From positions 1-36,493 of the forward strand of contig JABFXX010000453.1 in assembly GCA_013368795.1 (NCBI GenBank): a stretch of DNA of 36,493 nt. The letters are read 5' to 3'. The notes under the pieces were generated by a model that saw only the letters and a program-made list of their open reading frames with translations, was not told the origin of the DNA and did not search any database. Positions 1 to 7,625 of this stretch are shown piece by piece. The first letter of the stretch is position 1, and the number at the start of each line of letters is the position of its first letter. A program made the position numbers and the translations under genes. This DNA is from Kofleriaceae bacterium. GTDB lineage: Bacteria; Myxococcota_A; Polyangia; Haliangiales; Haliangiaceae.

Positions 1-465
1 GGTGCACGAGCCCGACGTGCCGGTCGTGCACTGCGCGATGTTGGCCACGCAGCACTCGCTGCCGGTCCAGTGCTCGAGCGAGTCGGTGCACGAGCCCGAC
101 GTGCCAGTCGTGCACTCGGCGACGCCGGTGACGCAGCACTCGCTGCCGGTCCAGTGCTCGGTGGAGTCGGTGCAGGAACCCGACGTGCCGGCCGCGCAGA
201 TGTCGACGTTGGCGACACAGCACTTGTCGCCGGTCCAGTGCTCGGTGGAGTCGGTGCACGAGCCCGACGTGCCGGCGGCGCAGATATCGACGCTCGACAC
301 GCAGCAGTCGGTGCCGGTCCAGTGCTCGGTGGAGTCGGTGCACGAGCCCGACGTGCCGGTCGTGCACACGCTGACGTTGTCGACGCAGCACTGGCTGCCG
401 GTCCAGTGCTCGGTCGAGTCGGTGCACGAGCCCGAGGTCCCGTTCGTACAGATCGTCCGGTTCTC
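1..465. repeat. 84-bp tandem repeats encoding 28-aa Cys-rich units
   Basis: The motif GTGCACGAGCCCGACGTGCC or a close variant recurs at about 2, 86, 170, 254, 338 and 422, a strict 84-bp period. The repeats are in frame with the minus-strand lipoprotein gene and continue beyond the window edge. The low divergence between units suggests recent expansion or recombination-driven homogenisation. Confidence 0.9.
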
Positions 466-717
466 GCCGCCAGAGCCAGAGCCCGAGCCCGAGCCCGAGC
501 CGGAGCCGCTGCCGCTGCCGCTGCCAGATCCGCTGCCCTCGCAGAACAGGCCGGCGTTGCAGGTCAGGCCCTGATCGCATGCGCCGCCCGCGGTGCACGC
601 ACAGTTGAGCGAGCCGATCGCACAGGACCCGTCGTCGTCGCCTCCGCACCCAGGGCTCGCGAGGACCGCGAAACCGATACCCATTCCGACCAGCGCCGCG
701 ACCAGGAAGCTCCGCAT
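1..717 (-). CDS. Cys-rich 28-aa-repeat lipoprotein, partial (C-terminus outside window)
   Basis: The minus-strand frame runs from an ATG at 717 to the window edge without a stop, 239 codons visible. The N-terminus is a hydrophobic signal ending in a lipobox-like PGCG followed by an acidic GDDD stretch. A short Cys-rich segment comes next (LNCACTAGGACDQGLTCN), then a Gly-Ser linker of about 20 residues, then at least six near-identical 28-residue repeats. Each repeat has the pattern C-x7-C-x11-CC, with the conserved core TSGSCTDSTEHWTG. I infer a surface lipoprotein with disulfide-knotted repeats. The family is not recognised and no function is assigned. Upstream there is no clear Shine-Dalgarno sequence. 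The gene is divergent from rpsB. Confidence 0.75.
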   Translation of the reverse strand, partial: MRSFLVAALVGMGIGFAVLASPGCGGDDDGSCAIGSLNCACTAGGACDQGLTCNAGLFCEGSGSGSGSGSGSGSGSGSGSGSGGENRTICTNGTSGSCTDSTEHWTGSQCCVDNVSVCTTGTSGSCTDSTEHWTGTDCCVSSVDICAAGTSGSCTDSTEHWTGDKCCVANVDICAAGTSGSCTDSTEHWTGSECCVTGVAECTTGTSGSCTDSLEHWTGSECCVANIAQCTTGTSGSCT

Positions 718-819
718 GAGGCGGGCCCGGTAACACGAACCGGCGTCAGCCGACCAGAGAAATCCGGGGCAGCGGAGTTATGTCGGCGGAATCACGAGGT
801 GAGCCGGATGCATGGGTAC

Positions 820-848
820 TTGTAATGAGACTACGGACGGGGTAGATC
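820..848 (+). promoter_or_regulatory. Candidate promoter of rpsB-tsf
   Basis: TTGTAA at 820-825 and TAGATC at 843-848 are separated by 17 nt. The match to the sigma-70 consensus is moderate (4/6 and 3/6). It lies about 125 bp upstream of rpsB, leaving room for the structured leader that follows. This is a weak prediction. Confidence 0.3.
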
Positions 849-855
849 CTGCCCC

Positions 856-925
856 GCTTCGGATGTCCCGAAGCACTACTCACTGCATCCGAGATTTCCG
901 GCGGTGGCCCTCGAGGGTCTCCGGA
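856..925 (+). promoter_or_regulatory. Two hairpins in the rpsB leader
   Basis: Hairpin 1 at 856-874 has a 7-bp stem (GCTTCGG / CCGAAGC) and a 5-nt loop. Hairpin 2 at 897-925 has an outer 5-bp stem (TCCGG / CCGGA) enclosing an inner hairpin at 906-919 with a UCGA loop. Neither is followed by a T run, so they do not look like terminators. rpsB operons are autoregulated by S2 in some bacteria, so a leader control element is plausible but not shown. Confidence 0.35.
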
Positions 926-971
926 CATCGACGACGGTGCAGGTGGCTACCCAACCAAAAGGATGATCGAC

Positions 972-1835
972 ATGGAAACGATGGCAGAAGCGACGGGGCA
1001 GAACCCCATCAGCATGCGCGCACTTCTCGAGGCGGGCGTGCACTTCGGACACAACACGGGTCGCTGGAACCCGAAGATGAAGCAGTACATCTTCGGCGCC
1101 CGCAACGGCATCCACATCATCGACCTGCAGCACACGGTCAAGCTGTTCCGCCAGGCGTTCAACGCCGTGGTCGAGGCGACCGGCCGTGGTGAGACGATCC
1201 TGTTCGTCGGCACCAAGAAGCAGGCGCAGGACGTGATCGTCGAGGAGGCCACTCGCTCGGGTCAGCACTACGTGACCCAGCGCTGGCTCGGCGGCACGCT
1301 CACCAACTTCCGCACGGTGAAGGGCTCGCTCGAGCGCCTTCGCTCGCTCGAGAAGATGGAAGAGGACGGCACGCTGTTCGCGCTGACGAAGCGCGAGCAG
1401 GTGATGATCAAGCGCGATCGCGACAAGCTCCTCAAGTCGCTCGGCGGCATCAAGGGCATGAGCAAGCTGCCCGGCATGATGTTCGTGATCGACCCGCACA
1501 AGGAGCACATCGCCGTCGACGAGGCGCGCAAGCTCGAGATCCCGGTCGTCGGCATCACCGACACCAACTGCGACCCGGACCAGATCGACTACGTCATCCC
1601 GGGTAACGACGACGCGATCCGCGCGATCAAGCTGTTCGCGTCGAAGATCGCCGACGCCGCGATCATCGGCAGCAAGGTCTACAAGGAGACCGCGCGCCAC
1701 CGTGGTCAGGAGCGCCAGGACGAGGGCGAGCGCGTGATCCACGTGTCGTCGGGCGGCGATGGTCCGCGCGTCGAGATGTCGACGGGCGGCAGCATGTTCA
1801 ACCCCGAGGCCTCGGCCTCGCCGGACGCGGAGTAA
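972..1835 (+). CDS. rpsB: 30S ribosomal protein S2
   Basis: This is ribosomal protein S2 of the small subunit, 287 aa. It shows the family landmarks: [11 protein letters not shown] near the N-terminus, [29 protein letters not shown], the GGTLTNF segment, and the [12 protein letters not shown] helix near the C-terminus. A roughly 45-residue low-complexity acidic and Gly/Ser tail follows the conserved domain. The start at 972 is preferred because AAAAGGA at 957-963 is spaced correctly for it; the ATG at 963 overlaps that site, and an ATG at 981 is also possible. It is co-transcribed with tsf, which begins 5 bp after the stop. Confidence 0.97.
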   Translation: METMAEATGQNPISMRALLEAGVHFGHNTGRWNPKMKQYIFGARNGIHIIDLQHTVKLFRQAFNAVVEATGRGETILFVGTKKQAQDVIVEEATRSGQHYVTQRWLGGTLTNFRTVKGSLERLRSLEKMEEDGTLFALTKREQVMIKRDRDKLLKSLGGIKGMSKLPGMMFVIDPHKEHIAVDEARKLEIPVVGITDTNCDPDQIDYVIPGNDDAIRAIKLFASKIADAAIIGSKVYKETARHRGQERQDEGERVIHVSSGGDGPRVEMSTGGSMFNPEASASPDAE

Positions 1836-1840
1836 TTGCG

Positions 1841-2506
1841 ATGGAAGTCAGTGCAACGATGATCAAGGACCTGCGCGAGCGCACCGGCGCCGGCATGTCC
1901 GACTGCAAGAAGGCGCTTGTCGAGGTCGCTGGCGACATGGACAAGGCCATCGACTACCTGCGCGCGAAGGGTCTCGCGAAGGCCGCGAAGAAGTCGGGCC
2001 GTGAGGCGACCGAGGGCGCGGTGGTCTCGTACATCCACGCGGGCGGCAAGATCGGCGTGCTCGTCGAGGTGAACTGCGAGACGGACTTCGTCGCGCGTAA
2101 CGACGACTTCGTTGGGTTCACGAAGGACGTCGCGATGCAGATCGCCGCGATGGGCCCGCTGTACGTCCGCAAGGAAGAGGTCCCGGCGGACGCGGTCGAG
2201 CACGAGAAGTCGGTGCTGATCGCGAAGTCGAAGGAAGACCCGAAGAACGCGAACAAGCCGGAAGCGGTGCTCGCGAAGATCATCGAGGGTCAGGTCTCGA
2301 AGTGGCTCAAGGACATCTGTCTCCTCGACCAGCCGTTCGTGAAGAACCCCGACAAGACGATCGACCAGCTCCAGCAGGAGCTCATCGCGAAGATCGGCGA
2401 GAACATCAAGATCCGCCGCTTCGTTCGCTTCGAGCTCGGCGAGGGCCTCGAGAAGAAGAAGGACGACTTCGCGGCCGAGGTCGCGAAGCAGGCCGGCCTG
2501 GCCTGA
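1841..2506 (+). CDS. tsf: Translation elongation factor Ts
   Basis: EF-Ts is the guanine nucleotide exchange factor for EF-Tu. At 221 aa it is the short form found in many bacteria; the E. coli protein is about 283 aa. The N-terminal UBA-like region carries [19 protein letters not shown]. The core contains the family signature [13 protein letters not shown], followed by the dimerisation region and a C-terminal [19 protein letters not shown] at 1829-1832 overlaps the rpsB stop and serves this start. The usual downstream partners pyrH and frr are not here; they lie at 25019-26337. A terminator follows directly. Confidence 0.97.
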   Translation: MEVSATMIKDLRERTGAGMSDCKKALVEVAGDMDKAIDYLRAKGLAKAAKKSGREATEGAVVSYIHAGGKIGVLVEVNCETDFVARNDDFVGFTKDVAMQIAAMGPLYVRKEEVPADAVEHEKSVLIAKSKEDPKNANKPEAVLAKIIEGQVSKWLKDICLLDQPFVKNPDKTIDQLQQELIAKIGENIKIRRFVRFELGEGLEKKKDDFAAEVAKQAGLA

Positions 2507-2529
2507 TCGGGTACTGATACCGAGTGATT

Positions 2530-2558
2530 CGAGCGGCTCCGGCCGCTCGTTTCGTTTT
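2530..2558 (+). terminator. Rho-independent terminator of rpsB-tsf
   Basis: An 8-bp perfect stem (CGAGCGGC / GCCGCTCG) with a TCCG tetraloop at 2530-2549 is followed by TTTCGTTTT. It lies 23 nt after the tsf stop codon. Confidence 0.85.
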
Positions 2559-2579
2559 CGGGGCTCGCCGCGAGCGGCG

Positions 2580-2585
2580 TACAGT
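2580..2585 (+). promoter_or_regulatory. -10 element TACAGT, leaderless-type
   Basis: TACAGT ends 7 nt before the ATG at 2593, so transcription would start at or next to the start codon. There is no Shine-Dalgarno sequence. Confidence 0.45.
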
Positions 2586-2592
2586 AGCGGCG

Positions 2593-4929
2593 ATGCGAGT
2601 GATGTGGTTGGTTGCGCTGCTGTCGTTCGGTGCGGGCTGCGGAGGTTGCGAGGACGACGGAGCGAGCGGGGCCGATGCGTGCGTCGGCCCAGCATGCGGC
2701 TGTCCGCATAACGCTGTCGATTGTGGTGCCGGTTGCGTCGTGTTGACGGACGATCCGGCGAACTGCGGCGCGTGCGGCCACGACTGCGGTGGTGCTGCCT
2801 GTTACGCCGGCGTGTGCTTGCCGGAGACGATGGCGCGGGTACCGAACTATGCGTCGTACGATCTCGAGATCGAGGGCGATGACCTCGTGTTCGCGACGCG
2901 CGGCGACGTGACATCGAGTGGCGCCGTGTATCGGGTCGCCAAGACCGGCGGTCTCGCCAGCGTCGTCTACCGCGGCTTCGCAGCCGATCCATCGCTCGCG
3001 ATCGCCGCGGACGGGTCGATCATCGTCGCGGATTCGAGCCAAGCCCGCCGCTGCGACCTCGAGGAGAGCGCAGGCACGATCGTCTCGCTCGACGCCGCAG
3101 CTCCGTCGCTCGTCTCCATGGGAAGACGCTGTGTGGCATCGTTGACGGACACCGCGAGCGGAGTCGCCTGGATCGAGGAGGCTTCGTGGATCGGAGCGTT
3201 GTCGACGGGCAGATCGCCCGACGAGGCGCCGAGCGTTCTTCGCGATCGAATGGCGGACCACTATCCGCAGAACCTCGTGCGTGTCGGCGACACGCTGCTG
3301 TGGAGCGAGAACGGGACGATCATGCAGATGACGGCCGGCACCGCGACGCCCGTGGTATCCGGCCTCGGCCTCGGTGCCGAGATCCTCGCGTTCGCGGCCG
3401 ACAGCGACGATATCGCGTACGCATGGAGATCCCCTTACGCCGCCGCGCACCTGATCGTTCGGTCGCGAGCGTCGTCGGCGGAGCACGTCCTGGCGAAGGA
3501 CACCCACGACTTTGGCAGTCCCATCGCACTCGATCGCGATTTCGTGTACGTCAACATGGACGGCGGGCTGTGGGCGTTCGCCCGTACTTCCGGCGAGCGC
3601 CAGCAACTCGCGACTGGCTGGTTTCCCGCGATCGCCCACGACGATCGTTACGTGTACGCACTCCGCGAGACGGTGCGCACTGGCGCGCCGCAGACCGAGG
3701 CCGTTCGCATGCTGAAGCCGGCAATCCCGGCGCAGCCGTTCACCGCCCCGTTCGGTTGCGCCGCGCCGCTGACGACGTGTGTTGGTGAGCTCGAAGAGGA
3801 AACCTGCCTGGATCTGCGTAGCGACCCCGCTCACTGCGGCGCGTGCGATACGGCGTGCGCGCCAGCGGAGACGTGCGCTGCCGGCGAGTGTGTCTGCGCC
3901 GCCTCGAGCCTCGTGTGCAATGGAAGCTGCGTCGATCCCGCGACCGACGGTGCCAACTGTGGCGCGTGCGGCCGTACCTGCGGTGGTGGCGCGTGCATCG
4001 GAGGCGATTGCATGCCCGTCGAGCTCGCGAACCGCGCGAGTACGGCTGTCCACGACACGGCGGCCGTGTACTACGCCGCCACGAGCCAGATCCGTCGCCT
4101 CGACAAGCAGTCGTATGCGGATGCGCTCGTGTCTCAGCTCGCGGCTCCGTTCAACTATGCGCGGTACCTGGCGCACGACGCGACGAAGATCTACATCGCG
4201 GCCGACACGGGACTGCTCGGCCCCACGAACCCGGGCGGCATCTACTCCGTCGCCAAGGCAGGCGGCGCGGCTCCGACCGCGCTCTACGCCGATCGGCCCG
4301 ATCCACGCCATGTCGCGATCGCGAACGACGCCGTCGTGTGGTCGGAGGACGCGAGCGATAGTCCGCTCGCTCTCAACAACCGGCTCGTGTACGCCGCCGC
4401 GAGCGGCAGCGGGATCCGCGGCTCGTTCCAGCCCACCGCGCTGTACGCTGGTGCGGGCGACGACGAAACCCGCGGCATCGCTGTCGCCGGAACGTCGGTG
4501 TACTGGGCGCTCGGCGACAGCACCAACCACGGCGCGGTCGTTCGTGTCGATCTCGCGGCGACGACGCCGACGCCGAGCGTGCTCGTCGCGCTCGATTTCG
4601 CACCATCGGCGCTCGCCGTCGTCGGTGACAACCTCTACGTGACCGGTGGTGGGCAGGACGGCAAGCTCATCTCGGTTCCGTTGGCCGGCGGCCCGATCAC
4701 GGTCCACGCGACCGGCCTCTACCACCCCGGGTCGGTCGCCGCCGCACCCGGAGGTGGAGTCCTCTGGATCGACGGCGCCCGGTACAGAAGCATCCACGAT
4801 CGCCCGGCAGGCGCGGCGCTCGCTCGGATCGTCATGTCCGGCGATGACGTCAATGCGTGGACGGTGTTGCTCGTCGACGAGGATCGGCTCTTCACCGCCT
4901 CGAATGGCATCCACGTGCTGCGGCGCTAA
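2593..4929 (+). CDS. Lipoprotein with Cys-rich modules and predicted beta-propeller
   Basis: This 778-aa protein begins with a lipoprotein signal (LVALLSFGAGC lipobox). It is built as two similar halves. Each half starts with Cys-rich modules of the type DDPANCGACGHDC followed by GGAAC, then continues as a long region of repeated short strands with motifs such as VYRVAKTGG and VYWALGD. That pattern fits a beta-propeller. Cys-rich modules of this kind are common in myxobacterial surface proteins. The start is chosen at 2593 because the signal peptide begins there and a -10 element sits 7 nt upstream; an in-frame GTG at 2524 falls inside the tsf terminator. The function is unknown, and the location is inferred to be the cell surface or periplasm. 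Confidence 0.85.
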   Translation: MRVMWLVALLSFGAGCGGCEDDGASGADACVGPACGCPHNAVDCGAGCVVLTDDPANCGACGHDCGGAACYAGVCLPETMARVPNYASYDLEIEGDDLVFATRGDVTSSGAVYRVAKTGGLASVVYRGFAADPSLAIAADGSIIVADSSQARRCDLEESAGTIVSLDAAAPSLVSMGRRCVASLTDTASGVAWIEEASWIGALSTGRSPDEAPSVLRDRMADHYPQNLVRVGDTLLWSENGTIMQMTAGTATPVVSGLGLGAEILAFAADSDDIAYAWRSPYAAAHLIVRSRASSAEHVLAKDTHDFGSPIALDRDFVYVNMDGGLWAFARTSGERQQLATGWFPAIAHDDRYVYALRETVRTGAPQTEAVRMLKPAIPAQPFTAPFGCAAPLTTCVGELEEETCLDLRSDPAHCGACDTACAPAETCAAGECVCAASSLVCNGSCVDPATDGANCGACGRTCGGGACIGGDCMPVELANRASTAVHDTAAVYYAATSQIRRLDKQSYADALVSQLAAPFNYARYLAHDATKIYIAADTGLLGPTNPGGIYSVAKAGGAAPTALYADRPDPRHVAIANDAVVWSEDASDSPLALNNRLVYAAASGSGIRGSFQPTALYAGAGDDETRGIAVAGTSVYWALGDSTNHGAVVRVDLAATTPTPSVLVALDFAPSALAVVGDNLYVTGGGQDGKLISVPLAGGPITVHATGLYHPGSVAAAPGGGVLWIDGARYRSIHDRPAGAALARIVMSGDDVNAWTVLLVDEDRLFTASNGIHVLRR

Positions 4930-4934
4930 CACGC

Positions 4935-4957
4935 GAAATGGGGTCCGACCCCATTTC
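4935..4957. repeat. REP-like palindrome (GGGGTCCGACCCC core)
   Basis: A perfect 9-bp inverted repeat (GAAATGGGG / CCCCATTTC) flanks a TCCGA loop. It lies 5 bp after the stop of the preceding gene. The GGGGTCnGACCCC core resembles dispersed palindromes associated with REP-type tyrosine transposases in other bacteria, as recalled from general knowledge. It could also act as a transcription terminator for the upstream gene, although only TTTC follows the stem. Confidence 0.55.
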
Positions 4958-4965
4958 TTGGGTGA

Positions 4966-4971
4966 TACGTT
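4966..4971 (+). promoter_or_regulatory. -10 element TACGTT, leaderless-type
   Basis: TACGTT ends 8 nt before the ATG at 4980. No Shine-Dalgarno sequence is present. Confidence 0.4.
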
Positions 4972-4979
4972 CCCCGGCC

Positions 4980-5936
4980 ATGAGAGCTCCAGCGATCGCG
5001 ATCGTGTGCCTGGCCCTCGTCGGTGCTTGTGACAAGGGCCAAGAAAGTGCCCCGAGTAGATCCGCGCCGGTGACCACCGACGAGGCTGCACTGTTCAAGA
5101 AGCTGCCCGCGGGAGCCAACGTCGTGTTCGGCGGCAACTACATGAAGGTGCAAAACTTGATGCAGTCGGAGCTCGGCGAAGCGCTCGCGGGCATGGGACC
5201 GGGCATGAAGGAGTGGTCCGCGTGCTGGGTCGAGCTCAAGGACTTGAAGCTGGCGGGCTCCGCGTCGTTCGGGGCCGGCGGCGGTCAGATGCAGACGGTG
5301 TTCACCGGCGCCACGCTCGACGACATGAAGAAGTGCGCCGACAGGGCGGGATACAAGTCCACGCTCGACGCTGACGGCAAGTACCTGTTGATCGAGATGA
5401 CGACGATGGGCCAGAAGCTCGAGCAGGGCATGCTGCAGCTGCCCGGGAACATGATCTACACGCGCCAGTCGATGAGCTTCGGCGGTGGTGCCGTTGTCGT
5501 TCCAGGCTCGCGCGCCGAGCTCGAAGGCGACATGGCGAAGCTTGCGCAGGGCACCGTGCTGGACAACAAGGCGCTCGCGGCGAGCGTCGAGAAGGTGGAT
5601 CGGACGAGGACGTTCTGGTTTGCCGGGACGGCTGCGGGCACGTCGATCAGTGACAAGGTCGGCAGGTTCCACGGCACGTTCGACATCGCATCGGGCGTCG
5701 CGATGGACGTCACGGTACAGGTCGTCGACTCCAACATCAGCAACCAGATCATGGAGACGCTCCCGCAGCTGAAGAAGAGCGCCGCGAGCATGCCCGCCGA
5801 GCTGCGGCCGATGCTCGAGAACCTTTCGGTCGCGCGTGATGGCGACCAGATTCACGCCAAGCTGAAACTCACCGACTCCCAGGTCGCGACCCTCATGAAG
5901 CAGCTCTCGGCGTTCGGCAGGGCCGGCGCGCTGTAG
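4980..5936 (+). CDS. Putative lipoprotein of unknown function
   Basis: This 318-aa protein has a short signal peptide and a lipobox (LALVGAC), so it should be lipid-anchored. The mature part opens with a Ser/Pro linker, then a globular region with the segment LFKKLPAGANVVFGGNYMKVQ. Such a segment is seen in periplasmic proteins that measure or bind other components, but I do not recognise the family. Several Met-rich stretches and a Cys pair (about residues 72 and 113) occur in the middle. The start at 4980 is fixed by the signal peptide and by a -10 element 8 nt upstream. It stands alone in its transcription direction after the REP-like palindrome. Confidence 0.75.
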   Translation: MRAPAIAIVCLALVGACDKGQESAPSRSAPVTTDEAALFKKLPAGANVVFGGNYMKVQNLMQSELGEALAGMGPGMKEWSACWVELKDLKLAGSASFGAGGGQMQTVFTGATLDDMKKCADRAGYKSTLDADGKYLLIEMTTMGQKLEQGMLQLPGNMIYTRQSMSFGGGAVVVPGSRAELEGDMAKLAQGTVLDNKALAASVEKVDRTRTFWFAGTAAGTSISDKVGRFHGTFDIASGVAMDVTVQVVDSNISNQIMETLPQLKKSAASMPAELRPMLENLSVARDGDQIHAKLKLTDSQVATLMKQLSAFGRAGAL

Positions 5937-5954
5937 CGCCGGCTAGCGCAGCGC
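5928..5954 (+). terminator. Hairpin overlapping the stop codon
   Basis: GCGCTG (5928-5933) pairs with CAGCGC (5949-5954), and TAGC pairs with GCTA inside, leaving a GCCG loop and a 3-nt bulge. No T tract follows, so it may be a factor-dependent end or an mRNA-stabilising hairpin rather than an intrinsic terminator. Confidence 0.3.
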
Positions 5955-6115
5955 CCGAGATGCTTGCAGACATCGTCCGACTCGCGGACTCGCGACGCGC
6001 ACACGTGCGTCTGCCATCGCACAGCGGGGAGCAGACAGCAGAGAACAGACAGACAACAACGCTCCCGTTGGACTCTCGATCGAACAGCACGATATCGACG
6101 GGTCAGGAGGTAGGT

Positions 6116-6319
6116 ATGTCGAAAGTCAAGTTCCGCCTGTTCGCCGCAACCCTCGTCCTCGCGTCGGTGTTCGTGCTCGGCGCAACACAGAAGGAGGCCG
6201 GCGCCTGTATCGATGTCATCACGCCTGCGTACAACCCCGCCACCGGCGAGTGCCGCGAGTTCGCGACGCCCTGCTCGGTGCCGAAAGGCTGGATCAAGGT
6301 CGCGAGCTGCCCGGCCTGA
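6116..6319 (+). CDS. Small secreted Cys-rich protein (67 aa)
   Basis: This 67-aa protein has a clear Sec signal peptide (KVKFRLF then a hydrophobic stretch ending about residue 24). The mature part of about 40 residues holds four Cys and the pattern NPATGEC..F..PC..P.GW..C. That spacing resembles small two-disulfide secreted domains in other proteobacteria, but I cannot name the family. It has the strongest Shine-Dalgarno sequence in the window (AGGAGG at 6106-6111), so high translation is expected. The 180-nt upstream region is unusually A/C-rich near the gene and may be a leader. The next gene is convergent. Confidence 0.75.
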   Translation: MSKVKFRLFAATLVLASVFVLGATQKEAGACIDVITPAYNPATGECREFATPCSVPKGWIKVASCPA

Positions 6320-6320
6320 T

Positions 6321-6382
6321 ACGGATCGGCCGGCCTATCCGTCAAAACGACGAGATCGGGTCTGACCGTCTCGCCCCCATTT
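6321..6382. other. Convergent intergenic spacer with hairpin and degenerate palindrome
   Basis: ACGGAT at 6321-6326 pairs with ATCCGT at 6337-6342 around a GGCCGGCC centre, a possible bidirectional end structure. Further on, GGGTCTGACC near 6358-6367 and CCCCATTTAT near 6375-6384 resemble a broken version of the palindrome at 4935-4957, with extra bases between the arms. Confidence 0.3.
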
Positions 6383-7625
6383 ATTCACGTGGCCGACGGG
6401 CGGCTGCGACGAGACCGAGCACGAGCACGATCGACAGCGCGTTCGATCCGCCACCGGTGCTCGTGCAGCCGCTCGCGGCGTCATCGCCCATCGCGTCGTC
6501 GTAGTCGTAGTGGCACATGTCGGCCATCACGTTGCAGAACGCCATCGGCTCGACCAGCGCGTCGCACGGCGTGTTCGGATCCGCGGGCTGGATCGGCGTC
6601 GTGACGCCCTCGACGAGTAGCATGTCGCCGACCTGTGCCTTCGACGACAGCTCGATCGTGAAGATGTCGAACGGCGTCTGCGTCTGTGTCTGGTCGACGA
6701 CGAGCCCGTCGCAATCGAGCTGGTAGTACGTCATGGCGACCTCACGCTGCTCCGTCGTGATCGCGCCGGTGACGTCGAGGTTGTCGGTGTTGCGGAGGAC
6801 CCGCAACGTCGGAGCGGCGCCGCCCTGGTAGTGGTTCTGCGCGATCACGACCGGGCAGCCGAGGCGCGGCGCCGGCGATGACAGGAGGTTTGGCCCGAAG
6901 TAGCAGCCGGCTGCATCGGCGGCGCGCGGTGCGAGGATGGCGAGGGCGAGCGCGCCGAAGACCGCGGTGCGGCGGCGCCGGCCTGCGATGAACCCGGCGA
7001 CGAGCACGACGAGCGCGAGGTCCATCGAGCCGCCGCCCGCGCTCATGCAGCCGACGTTCGCGGTGTCGTCACCGAGCGTGCCGTCATCGTCGGGCGGCTC
7101 GTCTGGACACGGCTCGTAGCGACCGTTGCAATAGGGCGTCGGGGTCGGCGCCGCCGCCGGGTCGGGACAGGTGCCCGATGCGGTGATCGTGCCGCCGGGC
7201 GCGTAGTCGATCGCCAGCTCGTCGCCGACCTCCGCGCCCGCGATGTCGAGCGTCAGCTCCTCGTACGGCTCCTGCGCGAACCGCGTGCTGACGACGTTTC
7301 CATGGCAGTCGACCTCGTAGTAGCCGACCTCGAGCGAGCGCTCGGTGCGCGCGGTCACCGTCGCGGTCAGCTCGATCCACTCGCCGGCGCGGATGACCTC
7401 GACGTGCGGCGGGTCGCTCAGCCATGCGTGGTCCTTGTTCCGGAGGACGGTCACGGGGCAGCCGATCGGCGGCGCGTAGGTCTGGACGTACGGCCCTAGC
7501 GAACAGCCGTTCGCCTCGGCGGTGGTCGCATCGGCGACGAGCGCGATCGAGACCAGGATCCCGAGGACGAGGAGACGACGAGCGGGGCCGCACATGGAGG
7601 TTCGCCAGAGCAGGGTGCGCACCAT
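6381..7625 (-). CDS. Tandem-fused surface protein with two signal segments and two MYXO-CTERM-like tags
   Basis: This single 414-aa frame contains two homologous halves. Half one has a signal peptide, a domain beginning NGCSLGPY and containing IGCPVTVLRN and a YYEVDC segment, and a tail with Cys193, AGGGS, a TM helix and RRRR at 216-219. Half two follows at once: a hydrophobic signal-like segment (about 220-238), a domain beginning AGCYFGPN with LGCPVVIAQN and YYQLDC, and a second tail with Cys387, TGGGS, a TM helix and RRPR. Each tail matches the MYXO-CTERM layout (Cys, Gly-rich linker, TM, Arg cluster), a C-terminal tag known in myxobacteria. The start could be 7625 or the ATG at 7595. No stop or ATG separates the halves, although an in-frame GTG exists. 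Function unknown. Confidence 0.75.
   Translation of the reverse strand: MVRTLLWRTSMCGPARRLLVLGILVSIALVADATTAEANGCSLGPYVQTYAPPIGCPVTVLRNKDHAWLSDPPHVEVIRAGEWIELTATVTARTERSLEVGYYEVDCHGNVVSTRFAQEPYEELTLDIAGAEVGDELAIDYAPGGTITASGTCPDPAAAPTPTPYCNGRYEPCPDEPPDDDGTLGDDTANVGCMSAGGGSMDLALVVLVAGFIAGRRRRTAVFGALALAILAPRAADAAGCYFGPNLLSSPAPRLGCPVVIAQNHYQGGAAPTLRVLRNTDNLDVTGAITTEQREVAMTYYQLDCDGLVVDQTQTQTPFDIFTIELSSKAQVGDMLLVEGVTTPIQPADPNTPCDALVEPMAFCNVMADMCHYDYDDAMGDDAASGCTSTGGGSNALSIVLVLGLVAAARRPRE

Noticed and set aside
2..574. Plus-strand frame with HEPDVPVVH repeats
   Set aside because: Complement of the Cys-rich repeat lipoprotein, which has a signal peptide and regular Cys spacing.
2290..5091. Long minus-strand open frame (933 codons) over tsf and the lipoprotein genes
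   Set aside because: Antisense to well-supported genes, Arg-rich and without domain signals. Long antisense frames are usual in G+C-rich DNA.
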